From assembly GCA_958348245.1 (NCBI GenBank), contig CATVYJ010000004.1:124001-188000 (forward strand): DNA of 64,000 nucleotides, written 5' to 3'. The notes below the pieces were generated by a model that did not search any database, was not told the DNA's origin, and was given only the letters and a program-made list of their open reading frames with translations. Origin of the DNA: an uncultured Veillonellaceae bacterium. Its GTDB lineage: Bacteria > Bacillota > Negativicutes > Veillonellales > Dialisteraceae. Below are positions 33,022 to 41,959 of the stretch, one piece after another. Every line of letters begins with the position of its first letter. Within the stretch, counting starts at the first letter, position 1. Made by a program: the position numbers and the translations under genes.

Positions 33022-35096
33022 CACCGTCTGCCTTTCTTCCCTTTCGCTTTCTTCGGCCGGGGGCCGCCGCCCGGGAGGCCGCCCTGGCTTTTCTTCTTCG
33101 CTTTCGAGCGGGACGCGCCGCCGCGGCGCACTTTCTTTTCCAGCGAAAGCGGCGAATGGATCTCGCCGATGACGAAGTCCACTTCCCGCTTTTCCTTGTC
33201 CGCGCGGATGAGCGTCACCCGCACGGGCATGCCGAGGGAGTACGTATCGCCGGAAAGCTTGCCCCGGAGGGTGAGCGTGTCTTCATTGTATTCAAATTCC
33301 TCGTCCATCATGTCGAGCCGCGCGAGGCCCTCCACGCCGTTGTCGAGGCCCACGAAGATGCCGAAGCGGGTCACGCCCGTGACGGTGCCGTCGAAGGGCT
33401 CGCCCACGAAGGGCTCCATGTATTCGGTCATCTTCAGGTCGTTCGTATCGCGCTCGGTCTCCACCGCGGCCTGCTCCGTCTCGGACGAATGGGCGCAGGC
33501 TTTATCGAGGAACGCCGCGCGCCGCTCCAGCTCTTTTTCGGAAGGCTTTTCAAAAAGCGCCTGCCGGATGAGGCGGTGCACCATCAGGTCGGGATAGCGC
33601 CGGATGGGGGAGGTGAAATGGGTGTAGCACAGGGAGGCGATGCCGAAGTGGCCCTCGTTCTCCGTGCTGTAGCACGCCTGCGAAAGGGTGCGGAGCGTCA
33701 TCACCTCGACGACGGCGGAGACGTCGGTCCCTTTGACGCTTTCGAGGAGCGCCTGCAGGTCCTTCGGCTTCGGATCGTCCGGCACCTGCACCTTCGTGCC
33801 GAGGATCTGCGTGAGGCGCTGCAGCGCGTCCACCCGGTCCGGGTCCGGCTTCGGATGGATGCGGTACACCGACGTATGGCCCGTGTCGCGGAGGAAGCGC
33901 GCCACCGCTTCGTTCGCGGCGATCATGGCGTCCTCCACCATTTTTTCCGACTCGCCCCGGAAGCGCTTCACGATGCGGAGGGGCCTGCCGTCTTCGTCGA
34001 GCACCACTTTGTATTCGGGGAATTCAAATTCGATGGCCCCCCGCTTCCGCCGTTCTTCCCGGAGGGCGGCGGCGCACGCCCGGAGATCTTCCAGCATGGG
34101 CAGGAACGGCTTCAGGTCGTCCGGCGCGATGCCCTCGTCGAACGCCTTGTTGATTTCCGGATAATTGCACCGGCGTCCCACGCGGATCACCGCGGGGGTG
34201 ATGCGCTCGGTCTTCACCGCGCCGTCCGGGGCGACGTCCATGACGCACGCCATGGCGTAGCGGTCGCAGCCGGCGTTCAGGCTGCACAGGTCGTTCGAAA
34301 GCTGGAAGGGCAGCATGGGGATGACCCGGTCCGCGAGGTACACGCTGTTGCCCCGGCGGAACGCTTCGTCGTCGAGGAGCATGCCCTTCTTCACGTAGCG
34401 GCTCACGTCGGCGATGTATACGCCCAGCATGAAATGGCCGTCCGGGCGGCGCTCGCAGTACACCGCGTCGTCCAGGTCCTTCGAGTCCGGCCCGTCGATG
34501 GTGACGAGGGGAAGGTCCCGGAAATCCGCCGTGCCGTCTTCGAGGGCGATCTCCCGGGGCAGGCCGTCCGCCTCGGCCATGAGCTCGTCCGTGAAGACGT
34601 GGGGCAGATGGTGCTGGGCGACGAGCACGTCGATGTCGAGGCCTTTGTCCCCTTCGTAGCCGAGGATCTCCGTGACGCGCCCTTCCGCGTCGGTCCAGCG
34701 GCCGGGCCACTTCGTCACCTCCACCACCACTTTCGCGCCCGTGGTGGCCTGCATGTCCGCCCCGAGAGGGATGTGAATCATCATGTTGATCTTTTCGTCC
34801 ACCGGCGTCACTTCGCCCCCGTCGGAGGTCATGTCATAGGTGCCCACCACGGTCTCGTTCGCACGCCGGGTGATGTTGATGATGCGCCCTTCCACCTTGT
34901 GACGGCCCGTCGTGCCGTGGGTGACCTTCACCACCACCGTGTCGTTATTCACCGCCGTATCGCGGTCGCGCTCGGCGATGTAGATATCCTCATGCTCCTT
35001 GTCGGTGATGAGGAAGCCGAATTTCGGCCCGTACGATTTGTACACGCCTTCCACGGTGGTGCCCGGCGCGTAGCTCAAAAGTTCACGATTGTCCAT
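33021..35096 (-). CDS. rnr: Ribonuclease R (RNase II/RNB family)
   Basis: 691-residue 3'-5' exoribonuclease that degrades structured RNA and acts with SmpB/tmRNA on non-stop mRNAs. Two N-terminal cold-shock/OB domains precede the RNB domain, with active-site Asp residues in TIDGPDSKDLDDAVYCE, followed by NSVYLADRVIPMLP and CYTHFTSPIRRYPDLMVHR. A C-terminal S1 domain (FDGTVTGVTRFGIFVGLDNGV region) and a Lys/Arg/Gly-rich tail (KKKSQGGLPGGGPRPKKAKG) for RNA binding complete it. Located 54 nt after secG. Confidence 0.97.
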   Translation of the reverse strand: MDNRELLSYAPGTTVEGVYKSYGPKFGFLITDKEHEDIYIAERDRDTAVNNDTVVVKVTHGTTGRHKVEGRIINITRRANETVVGTYDMTSDGGEVTPVDEKINMMIHIPLGADMQATTGAKVVVEVTKWPGRWTDAEGRVTEILGYEGDKGLDIDVLVAQHHLPHVFTDELMAEADGLPREIALEDGTADFRDLPLVTIDGPDSKDLDDAVYCERRPDGHFMLGVYIADVSRYVKKGMLLDDEAFRRGNSVYLADRVIPMLPFQLSNDLCSLNAGCDRYAMACVMDVAPDGAVKTERITPAVIRVGRRCNYPEINKAFDEGIAPDDLKPFLPMLEDLRACAAALREERRKRGAIEFEFPEYKVVLDEDGRPLRIVKRFRGESEKMVEDAMIAANEAVARFLRDTGHTSVYRIHPKPDPDRVDALQRLTQILGTKVQVPDDPKPKDLQALLESVKGTDVSAVVEVMTLRTLSQACYSTENEGHFGIASLCYTHFTSPIRRYPDLMVHRLIRQALFEKPSEKELERRAAFLDKACAHSSETEQAAVETERDTNDLKMTEYMEPFVGEPFDGTVTGVTRFGIFVGLDNGVEGLARLDMMDEEFEYNEDTLTLRGKLSGDTYSLGMPVRVTLIRADKEKREVDFVIGEIHSPLSLEKKVRRGGASRSKAKKKSQGGLPGGGPRPKKAKGKKGRR

Positions 35097-35113
35097 ATGT
35101 TTCTCCTGTGGAA

Positions 35114-35137
35114 AGAAAAAAGACTTGCCTCGGCAAG
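35114..35137 (-). terminator. Terminator-like hairpin between secG and rnr
   Basis: CTTGCC/GGCAAG stem followed by TTTTTT on the minus strand, 13 nt after secG. It would give partial termination before rnr. Confidence 0.6.
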
Positions 35138-35150
35138 CCCCTCTTCATCC

Positions 35151-35381
35151 TTAAAATGTGTTCATGTACCGCCCAAGCAGGAGGCACACCACGACGAATA
35201 CCACGCCAAAGCCGACGGTCATGCGGGACAGGACCGCATCCTTGCCGCGGGTCCGGCCGCCCAGCGCGTTCGAGCCGCCCATGGCCGCGCCCATCCCTGC
35301 GGTCTTCGGTTCCTGCGACACGATGACCACGATAAGCAGAATGGAAATGATGGCCGCCAGCGCCATTAAGAAAATTTTCAC
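35151..35381 (-). CDS. secG: Protein translocase subunit SecG
   Basis: 76 residues from a GTG start at 35381, preceded by GAGGAGGAAAGACT. Two transmembrane helices (about 2-22 and 55-73) with the conserved loop SQEPKTAGMGAAMGGSNALGGRTRG between them; the G-N-A-L/F-G-G element is the SecG hallmark. Part of the SecYEG channel. First of secG-rnr-smpB. Alternative in-frame Met upstream (35414) lacks a binding site. Confidence 0.94.
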   Translation of the reverse strand: MKIFLMALAAIISILLIVVIVSQEPKTAGMGAAMGGSNALGGRTRGKDAVLSRMTVGFGVVFVVVCLLLGRYMNTF

Positions 35382-35491
35382 AGTCTTTCCTCCTCGGTGC
35401 GTCAAAAGGCGCACATGTCGTCAATATTAATATCAGTATATCTCAATTTGGCCGGACGGTCAAGAAACCGCCGCTCCGGCAGGGAAGCGGC

Positions 35492-35998
35492 TCATTTCCG
35501 GAGAGCGTCCAGTTTTCTCCGCACGTCGTCGGGGAGATTCCGCCCCACTTCATTCCGCAGATTCGCCCGGTTGTTCCGGCGGATGAAGGTATGCTGCTCT
35601 TTCTTGTCTTCCGAGAGCACCCGCATGAGATCGCCCACGGCCATGCGGTACGCCCCGTTCCCGAGAATCTGGTTCTGCACGGGGCCGTCGGACGAGACGA
35701 CGTAAATGGAGCGGTACTCGTCGCGCCGCCGGTAGGATTCGCGCTCGATGTAGCTGTCGGCGGTCATGGTCTTCGGGGTGAAGACTTCCGTGAAGGACGC
35801 CGCCAGCCGCCGTTCGGTCACTTTATTACCCTGCCCCTGCCCGTCGAAGACGACCACCATTTCCACGTCGTTATGCGCGCCGTAGTCGAGGAGGAGATCC
35901 AGAAGTTTCTTCCGGCTCGCTTCGAGGTCGTCCCGGGGAAACGCCGCGGGCTCCCAGAAAATGACGTTGTACGCGTCGATAAAATACAGATCTTTCAT
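35492..35998 (-). CDS. NYN-domain RNA-binding/nuclease protein (YacP/Rae1-like)
   Basis: 168 residues of the YacP (DUF901) NYN-domain family, whose B. subtilis member (Rae1) is a ribosome-associated endoribonuclease. The acidic PIN-like pocket is visible as FIDAYNVIFW (Asp8), VVVFDGQGQG and TADSYIERESYRRRDEY, with late VSSDGPVQNQILG. The ATG lies 14 nt after the rlmB stop and follows GGAAAGAAGC. Genomic linkage to rlmB is the usual arrangement in Firmicutes. Nuclease activity is inferred from conserved acidic residues. Confidence 0.9.
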   Translation of the reverse strand: MKDLYFIDAYNVIFWEPAAFPRDDLEASRKKLLDLLLDYGAHNDVEMVVVFDGQGQGNKVTERRLAASFTEVFTPKTMTADSYIERESYRRRDEYRSIYVVSSDGPVQNQILGNGAYRMAVGDLMRVLSEDKKEQHTFIRRNNRANLRNEVGRNLPDDVRRKLDALRK

Positions 35999-36012
35999 GA
36001 TGCTTCTTTCCG

Positions 36013-36876
36013 TTATGCCTCCCGCTGCCGCGCCGCTTCGTACATGAGGAGCGCCGCCGCGACGGATACGTTGAGCGAAGACACGCGCCCCTTCATGGGG
36101 ATGCGCACGCAGAAATCGCAGGCCTTCCTCGTGAGGCGCGCCATGCCCGTCCCTTCCGCGCCCATGACGATCACGAGCGGCCCCCGGAGATTGGCTCCGC
36201 TGTAGAGGGACTCCCCGTCCATGTCGGTGCCCACCACCCAGAAGCCGCGCGCCTTGAGCGCTTCCAGCGTCCGGCTGATATTGCCGATGCGGCACACCGG
36301 CATGTACGCGCAGGCCCCGGCGGCGGTCTTCATCGCCGCGTAGGTCACTTCGCAGCTCCGGTGCTCCGGCAGCAGCACCGCCGCCGCGCCGGCGCATTCC
36401 GCCGTGCGGATGATCGCTCCGAGATTGCGCACGTCTTCGAGTCCGTCCAGCAGGATGAGGAAGGGGTCCCGCCCTTCCCACCGGGCGAGCACCTCCTCCA
36501 GATCAGCGTACCGGTAAGGCGCCAGCTCGGCCACGACGCCCTGATGCACCAGATCCGGCACCATGCGGGAGAGCGCCGCCTCGTCCTTCTCCTCCACGGG
36601 CAGGCCCGCGGAGGCCGCTTCCGCCATGAGCGCGGCGAGGCGCTCGTCCTTCCGCCCGGTCTTCACGTAGAGCTTTTTCACCAGTCCCGCCCGGACGGCT
36701 TCGGCGGCGCTGTTCCGCCCGCCCGCGTAGAGCGCGCCCCCGCGGCGGCGTTCCCGGCGGGGCGCGTCCGCCTTCTCCGTCCGGCTCCGCTCTGTATGCC
36801 GGGGATTCTCTTTTCTGTTTTGTCTGTCCGGCGCGGACTGCGGCGCGCGCGGTAGAGTCTGTCTGTCTTTTTTCAT
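36013..36876 (-). CDS. rlmB: 23S rRNA (guanosine-2'-O-)-methyltransferase RlmB (TrmH family)
   Basis: 287 residues. Uses S-adenosylmethionine to methylate 23S rRNA G2251 (E. coli numbering). A Lys/Arg-rich unstructured N-terminus of about 45 residues precedes the substrate-binding domain (ALYAGGRNSAAEAVRAGLVKKLYV). The SPOUT catalytic domain has LDGLEDVRNLGAIIRTAECAG, VIVMGAEGTGM and MKGRVSSLNVSVAAALLMYE, the trefoil-knot motifs. The ATG at 36876 has GAGGG nearby; longer in-frame reading overlaps the decarboxylase. Co-transcribed with the YacP-like gene. Confidence 0.95.
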   Translation of the reverse strand: MKKDRQTLPRAPQSAPDRQNRKENPRHTERSRTEKADAPRRERRRGGALYAGGRNSAAEAVRAGLVKKLYVKTGRKDERLAALMAEAASAGLPVEEKDEAALSRMVPDLVHQGVVAELAPYRYADLEEVLARWEGRDPFLILLDGLEDVRNLGAIIRTAECAGAAAVLLPEHRSCEVTYAAMKTAAGACAYMPVCRIGNISRTLEALKARGFWVVGTDMDGESLYSGANLRGPLVIVMGAEGTGMARLTRKACDFCVRIPMKGRVSSLNVSVAAALLMYEAARQREA

Positions 36877-36946
36877 GGTTCCCTCGCTGTTGTCCGCCTT
36901 TATTCTACCATATCCGTCCGCGAAACAGGCGGCCGCCTCGTCCGGT

Positions 36947-38986
36947 TTATTTTTCATAGACCCACACATACCCCCGGGTCTTTCCCTTCTTCCGCTCCCC
37001 GTGCACGCCGTGGATTTCCGGCGCAAAGGCGGGGAACCGGTCCCCGAAGTCGAGGAGGCACGCGCACCAGTCGATCGCCGCGCGGTTCCACGCTTCGCCC
37101 GCGGCGGGGACGGCGATGCCCGGCGGATACGCCGCGGCGTCTTCGAGCGCGGCGCGCCCTTCCGCCTCTTCGAGGGGCACGAGCGCCCTGCGTCCTCCCG
37201 CAAAGGCGTCCCGCGCGTCCCGTCCGCTCATGACGGCTTTGGGGAAGTGCGCCCGATCAAAGAGCCGGCGCATGAGGCGGTCCGCGCCGCGCTTTCTGAG
37301 GAAAGCCTGCATCGACCGGCAGAGCGCGCGGAAGGAGCCGTCCGGATCCGCGCCGCCCGATGCGGCCAGGCCGGGCAGGGCTTCTCCGAGGAAAGCGTCC
37401 CGGTCGTACGCCGCTTCCATATCCGCCAGCGCCGCGAGCAGCCGCTCCCGCTTCTCCGGCCCGTCGCCCGGTTCGGCGAGAAGGAGCACCGTATGGAAAT
37501 CCGCTTTCTCCGGCACGATGCCCCGCTCCTGCAGATACCGCGACGCCATATACCCCGGCACAGGCCCCGTCAGCAGAAGCACTTTGCACGGGTCGAGGAG
37601 ACACTGCCCCGCGGCCATGCGTCGGAAGCCGTGCCACGCCTCCCCGGGCCGCACCTCCCAGAAGCGGCGCTCCGACGCGATGACCGCCGTGTCGTACGAC
37701 GCCCAGGGTTTCCCGTCCACGGTCTCCGGCTGGAAAGGCCGCACGTACCGGCAGGAAGCGAGCACGCCTTTGCGGAGCTCCACCGCAAAGCGCGCCGCCG
37801 CCGCCCAGAGCGCCTTCCCCTTTTCTCTGTGAATGGCGGCGTTCATCTCCAGCCCCGCGAAGAGAGGGAAGCACGGCGACGTGGAAATGTGCCGGAGAAA
37901 GGCGTCCTGAAACACGTCGTCCGCCGCGCGGCGCTTTTTCCCCGCCAGATGCGCGTCCTTCCGGTGGATCTGGGACGTCTGGGAAAATCCCGCGAGCTGC
38001 TTGTGCACGGACTGGGTGACGAGGACGCCCGGGCTCTTTTTCGTGAGGGGCAGCGTGAGCGGGCTTTCCGCCTCCATGAAGGGCAGGAACGATTCGTACC
38101 CCGCCCACGCCCCGTCGAAGAGGACGTAATCGCAGAGCCGCCCCAGCGTCTCCAGCGCCATCTTCGCGTTCAGGAAAAGGCCGTCGTACGTGGCGAGCTG
38201 CACGCACGCCAGGCGGAAAGGACGCTTCGCGCTCCCCCGCCCCGGCGCGGCCGCTTCCGCGAGACGGCGGAGCGTCCCTTCGTCAAAGGCCGCCGGCTCG
38301 AGCCCGCCGATGACGCCGTCGTCATTGCGCAGGCCGCCGAGGTAGACCGGCGCCGCCCCCGTCTCGGCCACGCCCTGATAGAGCGACTTGTGATTGTTCC
38401 TGTCGAAGAGCACCAGATCGCCCGGCGCAAGAAGCGCGGCGCAGCAGATGCGGTTCGACGCGGACGTGCCGTTCAGCACAAAGTACGTCCGGTCCGCATG
38501 ATACGTCTCCGCCGCGAGCCGCTCCGCCGCGCCGCCCGGCCCTTCGTGGGACGACGTATCGCCGATGGCGTCGTCCGAATCGGAGAGATCCATCCGAAAG
38601 GCCCCGTCCCCGAGGAGCGCGCAGAACAGGCGCCCTCCCGCGGTCTCGCGGAAGAACCGGCCCCCGTGGTGCCCCGGCGTGGCGAAATACTGCGGCTCCT
38701 GCCCGGCGCGCGCAGTGAGCGCCCCCGTGAAAGGCGGCAGGATGCGGCGCTCGTACGCCGCGGCGGCGCGGGCCGCGCATTCCGCCAGATCCAGCGTATG
38801 CGCCTCCGCCAGCACGAGCGGCGCGTCCCCGCAGCGATCCATCCACTGCTTCTCTTCTCCCATGGTGAGGACAAACGCCGCCGCGTCCCGGTCCCCCAGC
38901 GACTCCAGCGGCACGAGCTCCCATCCGGGCAGCTCCCGCAGCGAAGCGAACGCCCGCTGCGACACGGCAATGGGCAGTCTGTGCAT
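36947..38986 (-). CDS. Orn/Lys/Arg decarboxylase, fold-I (PLP)
   Basis: 679 residues, like inducible ornithine/lysine/arginine decarboxylases but with a shorter N-terminal wing (about 80 residues). Conserved core: QYFATPGHHGGRFF, MDLSDSDDAIGDTSSHEGP, FVLNGTSASNRI, FDRNNHKSLYQG and the PLP lysine Lys329 in TQSVHKQLAGFSQTSQI. A C-terminal domain of about 170 residues follows. The product is a diamine (putrescine, cadaverine) or agmatine; sequence alone does not say which. It has its own -35/-10 promoter and lies 70 nt upstream of rlmB. No dedicated antiporter gene is adjacent. Confidence 0.92.
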   Translation of the reverse strand: MHRLPIAVSQRAFASLRELPGWELVPLESLGDRDAAAFVLTMGEEKQWMDRCGDAPLVLAEAHTLDLAECAARAAAAYERRILPPFTGALTARAGQEPQYFATPGHHGGRFFRETAGGRLFCALLGDGAFRMDLSDSDDAIGDTSSHEGPGGAAERLAAETYHADRTYFVLNGTSASNRICCAALLAPGDLVLFDRNNHKSLYQGVAETGAAPVYLGGLRNDDGVIGGLEPAAFDEGTLRRLAEAAAPGRGSAKRPFRLACVQLATYDGLFLNAKMALETLGRLCDYVLFDGAWAGYESFLPFMEAESPLTLPLTKKSPGVLVTQSVHKQLAGFSQTSQIHRKDAHLAGKKRRAADDVFQDAFLRHISTSPCFPLFAGLEMNAAIHREKGKALWAAAARFAVELRKGVLASCRYVRPFQPETVDGKPWASYDTAVIASERRFWEVRPGEAWHGFRRMAAGQCLLDPCKVLLLTGPVPGYMASRYLQERGIVPEKADFHTVLLLAEPGDGPEKRERLLAALADMEAAYDRDAFLGEALPGLAASGGADPDGSFRALCRSMQAFLRKRGADRLMRRLFDRAHFPKAVMSGRDARDAFAGGRRALVPLEEAEGRAALEDAAAYPPGIAVPAAGEAWNRAAIDWCACLLDFGDRFPAFAPEIHGVHGERKKGKTRGYVWVYEK

Positions 38987-39036
38987 ATCGATTCCTCTTT
39001 TCCGGTTTCCCTGTCTCTCGAAAATTTCTTACCCTT

Positions 39037-39065
39037 ATTATAAAAATAAATGAAAGGGAAACCAA
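39037..39065 (-). promoter_or_regulatory. Promoter of the decarboxylase gene
   Basis: -35 TTGGTT (39060-39065), 17-bp spacer, -10 TATAAT (39037-39042), about 50 bp before the ATG. Confidence 0.65.
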
Positions 39066-39096
39066 TACGCGCCGCGCGCGGCCGCTCATAAAAAAA

Positions 39097-39105
39097 TGTT
39101 ATAAT
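39097..39105 (+). promoter_or_regulatory. Extended -10 promoter of the enoyl-CoA hydratase gene
   Basis: TGTTATAAT (TGN-TATAAT), 70 bp before the start codon; no good -35. Confidence 0.6.
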
Positions 39106-39174
39106 GAAAATGAATTCCGGCAGAGGGCCGGACCTTTTGACAGAACACGGTAGGACTCATAAGGAGGAATGCGT

Positions 39175-39960
39175 ATGGCACTTGTGATGGACGGATGGAA
39201 GAATCTGCTCGTAGACAATCAGGACGGCATCGTCACGGTCACCGTCAACCGGCCGAAGGCGATGAACGCCATCAATATGGAACTCATGAAAGAGCTGGAA
39301 GCGTTCTTCGCAGGGCTGGCGGACGCGCCCGAAGCGGACGTGGTGATTTTCACCGGCTCCGGCGAGAAAGCGTTCGTGGCCGGCGCGGACATCAAGGAAA
39401 TGGCCGTGATGGATCACGAAAGCGGCCGCGCATGGGCGCTTCTCGGCGAGCGGGTGACCTCGCTCATCGAAAAGGCCCCGCAGCCGGTCATCGCCGCGGT
39501 GAACGGCTACGCCCTCGGCGGCGGCTGCGAGCTGGCTCTCGCGTGCGATTTCCGCTACGCCTCGGCCAACGCCCAGCTGGGCCAGCCCGAAGCGAAGTGG
39601 GGCATCAACGCCTGCTTCGGCGGCACGCAGCGCCTCGCCCGCGCGGTGGGCGCGCCCATGGCGAAGGAGCTCCTCTACACGGCGCGCTTCATCGACGCGG
39701 CGGAAGCGCTCCGCATCGGCCTCGTGAACCGCGTGCTCCCCGACAAGGCCGCCCTCATGGAGGCGGCCCTCGCCACGGCGAAAGAAATCCAGCGCTCGGG
39801 CAAGTGCGCCGTGCGCTACACGAAGCTCCTCGTCAACGACGGCCGCGACGCGGATATCGACAAGGCCATCGCCGCGGAGGCGCAGTATTTCGGCCTCTGC
39901 TTCGACGATCCGGAGCAGAAAGCGCGCATGACCGCCTTCATGAACAAGAGCAGAAAATAA
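39175..39960 (+). CDS. Enoyl-CoA hydratase / crotonase-family protein
   Basis: 261 residues. Hydrates a 2-enoyl-CoA or a related crotonase reaction. Oxyanion-hole segments are AFVAGADIKEM (near 65) and GYALGGGCELALACDFRYAS (near 105); the two catalytic Glu are in GGGCE and GQPEAKWGI. FGGTQRLARAVG follows as in true hydratases. Start taken at the second ATG (39175), 7 nt after AGGAGG; the first (39169) is too close. It is monocistronic with no other beta-oxidation or butyryl-CoA gene nearby, so its pathway (crotonyl-CoA hydration or other acyl-CoA metabolism) is open. Confidence 0.92.
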   Translation: MALVMDGWKNLLVDNQDGIVTVTVNRPKAMNAINMELMKELEAFFAGLADAPEADVVIFTGSGEKAFVAGADIKEMAVMDHESGRAWALLGERVTSLIEKAPQPVIAAVNGYALGGGCELALACDFRYASANAQLGQPEAKWGINACFGGTQRLARAVGAPMAKELLYTARFIDAAEALRIGLVNRVLPDKAALMEAALATAKEIQRSGKCAVRYTKLLVNDGRDADIDKAIAAEAQYFGLCFDDPEQKARMTAFMNKSRK

Positions 39961-39983
39961 TTTCCTGTAAAAAATTGCACACG

Positions 39984-40018
39984 CAAAAAGCCATGGGATT
40001 TCAGTCTCATGGCTTTTT
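39984..40018. terminator. Bidirectional terminator between crotonase and recO
   Basis: AAAAAGCCATG...CATGGCTTTTT, stem of 11-13 bp with a TTTCAG loop region, placed between the two convergent genes. Confidence 0.9.
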
Positions 40019-40023
40019 CCTTT

Positions 40024-40680
40024 TTATTCCAGGGAGAGGAAGGCGCCGCGGGTTTTCAGGGGCCTCTCCGCGGCGCGCTCCGCGAAGGCGTCCAGGTAGC
40101 GCGCCGCGTCCCGGAAAGCGCTCCGGGTGATGCGGAGCGGAAACGCGCCCGCCCAGCGCCAGCGCCGGCACGCCCGGAGAAGCGCCCGCCCCTCGGGGGA
40201 CAGACGGAGCGCCTCCATGGGGTCGTCCTCGGCGGGGTCGCTGCCTGCGGCGGCGAGAAGCTGCACCGCAAGGATAAACGCAGCCACCGCGGGATTCCGC
40301 GCCGCGCCTTCCGCCGCGCCCGCCGCCAGAAGCGCGTACGCCTCCCCGTCCGCCTGCCCTTCGGGAAAGAACGTCTCCGCGATTTCCACCACGTAGTACC
40401 ACCGCGCCATATCCCCGTAGGAGAGGCGCATCATGTCGAGCAGGGGCCGCCCTTCGTACTGGGTGAGGATCTTTCCCGCGGCGCTTTCCGCCGCGCTGTA
40501 CCGGAGCAGGGTAAAGGGCGCAAGCAGCCCCGGCCCGCACCGCAGAGCCGCCCGGGGCGCGAAGAACGGCAGGAGTCCTTCGGCACGCGTGAAAAGGCGG
40601 ACGCTCCGCCCGCCTTCGCCCGCTTTCCGCACGGAGAGCACGATGCCCTCGCCGCTCTCCAGCTTAGTCTGCGTCCTCAC
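40024..40680 (-). CDS. recO: DNA repair protein RecO
   Basis: 218 residues, slightly short for the family. Loads RecA with RecR. The N-terminal OB fold reads SGEGIVLSVRKAGEGGRSVRLFTRAEG (first part GIVLSVRKAGEGGRSVRLFT), then helical DMMRLSYGDMARWYYVVEIAE. The Cys4 zinc site of some RecO proteins is not present. GTG start at 40680; the gene overlaps the 3' end of the preceding CorC-like gene by 17 nt, so it is translated from the same transcript. Functional link to era and ybeY is typical gene order. Confidence 0.88.
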   Translation of the reverse strand: MRTQTKLESGEGIVLSVRKAGEGGRSVRLFTRAEGLLPFFAPRAALRCGPGLLAPFTLLRYSAAESAAGKILTQYEGRPLLDMMRLSYGDMARWYYVVEIAETFFPEGQADGEAYALLAAGAAEGAARNPAVAAFILAVQLLAAAGSDPAEDDPMEALRLSPEGRALLRACRRWRWAGAFPLRITRSAFRDAARYLDAFAERAAERPLKTRGAFLSLE

Positions 40681-41959
40681 GGCCGTCCGCCTCCGCGGGC
40701 TCCGGCGCTTCCGGCACGTGCTCCGCCTTCACGCGGATGATGCGGAAGCCTTCCATGCGGAGCACCGTGAAGAGCCACTGGCCGATGCGCACCGTGTCCC
40801 CCGCCTTCGGGATGCGCTCCAGGAGAGAGAACATGTAGCCCCCGATGGTGTTGTTGCCGCTGCCCGCTTCGTCAAATTCGATGCCCAGCCGGTCGGAAAT
40901 GTCGTCGAGGATGACCAGCCCGTCAAATTCGTAGCTCCCGTCGTCCTTTTTGAGGATTTCCCCCGGCGCCGTGTCCATTTCCTGCGGGATCTCCCCGATG
41001 AGCTCCTCGATGATGTCTTCCAGTGTGACGAGGCCGGCGGTGCTGCCGTACTCGTCCACCACCACCGCCAGATAGATCCGCCGCCGGCGCATAAGCTGGA
41101 GCAGCTTCGGCGTGGGCATCACTTCCGGCACGGTGAGGATATTGCGCACGATGCGCTTCACGTCGGTCTCCCCGGAGGCCGCCGCTTCGAGGAAGTCCTT
41201 CACGTGGATGAATCCGATGATGTGGTCCTTGTCCTCCATGCAGAGGGGGTAGCACGTGTGGTGCGACGAGGAAATCACCCGGCGCATGTGGTCCATGCTG
41301 TCCCCGTAGTAGAGGACGGTCATCTCGCTCCGGGGAATCATGATTTCCTGCGTCATGAGGTCGAAGAAATCAAAGGAATTTTTGATGAGGAGATTTTCCA
41401 GCGCGGAGAGCTTGCCCCCGCGGTGGCTCTCCTCCACGATGCACCGGATCTCTTCCTCGGAGTAGGTGAATTCCGCCTCGTTCGTCGCGGGCAGCCCCCG
41501 CAGGCGGAGCACTTTCCGCGATGTGAGGACCCCCAGCGCGGTGAGCGGATGGAGGGTGCGCCGGATGAGGGAAAGGAGCCACGTGCGGCCCGCGATCCGT
41601 TCGATGGGCCGGGTGAGCGCCGCGTCGCCGGGGATGCGCACCGTAAAGATCCAGTACGCGGTCATGGCGATGAGGAAAAGCGCCGCCGCCGCGGCCGTTT
41701 TGCCCCAGAAGGGCAGGACGATCCCCATGTGGACGCCCACGGCGAGGACACAGCGCCAGCACTGGGCCAGGCACAGGATGTAGACCGCCGCGCAGAGCAT
41801 GCCTGCCAGCTGCGACCCGGCGAGGGAATAGGCGGGATGCCGGTAGTACGGCAGAATCTTTTCAATGAGCTGCGGGTCCTGGTCGTCATTGTGCTCCACG
41901 TAGTCTTTCCGTACGCGGGCCATGGCGGAGTGGACGCTCACGCAGAGGCCGTTCAGCAC
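40664..41959 (-). CDS. CorC/HlyC-like CNNM-CBS membrane protein with unclear start
   Basis: At least 431 residues: an N-terminal CNNM/DUF21-like membrane part (about 130 residues, three or four helices), paired CBS domains (IMIPRSEMTVLYYGD onward, including VVVDEYGSTAGLVTLEDIIEELIGEI) and a CorC_HlyC transporter-associated domain. It belongs to a family linked to Mg2+/Co2+ efflux. The listed GTG (41959) starts in the middle of the first helix; in-frame codons continue upstream to 42019 as LIDTQLELAVGYFLAALAAA after a stop, with GGAGGAATGACTT upstream but no ATG/GTG/TTG. An ATC codon at 42016 would suit the binding site. The usual E(L/I)VPK motif is replaced by RIPGDAALTRPIERIA. It is downstream of era. 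Confidence 0.85.
   Translation of the reverse strand: MLNGLCVSVHSAMARVRKDYVEHNDDQDPQLIEKILPYYRHPAYSLAGSQLAGMLCAAVYILCLAQCWRCVLAVGVHMGIVLPFWGKTAAAAALFLIAMTAYWIFTVRIPGDAALTRPIERIAGRTWLLSLIRRTLHPLTALGVLTSRKVLRLRGLPATNEAEFTYSEEEIRCIVEESHRGGKLSALENLLIKNSFDFFDLMTQEIMIPRSEMTVLYYGDSMDHMRRVISSSHHTCYPLCMEDKDHIIGFIHVKDFLEAAASGETDVKRIVRNILTVPEVMPTPKLLQLMRRRRIYLAVVVDEYGSTAGLVTLEDIIEELIGEIPQEMDTAPGEILKKDDGSYEFDGLVILDDISDRLGIEFDEAGSGNNTIGGYMFSLLERIPKAGDTVRIGQWLFTVLRMEGFRIIRVKAEHVPEAPEPAEADGREDAD

Noticed and set aside
32376..33024. tmRNA (ssrA) next to smpB
   Set aside because: Only tRNA-Arg, a terminator and smpB fit here; no tmRNA-like tRNA half or tag ORF was found.
33015..35369. 784-residue plus-strand ORF
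   Set aside because: Antisense to ribonuclease R; no ribosome binding site or recognised domain.
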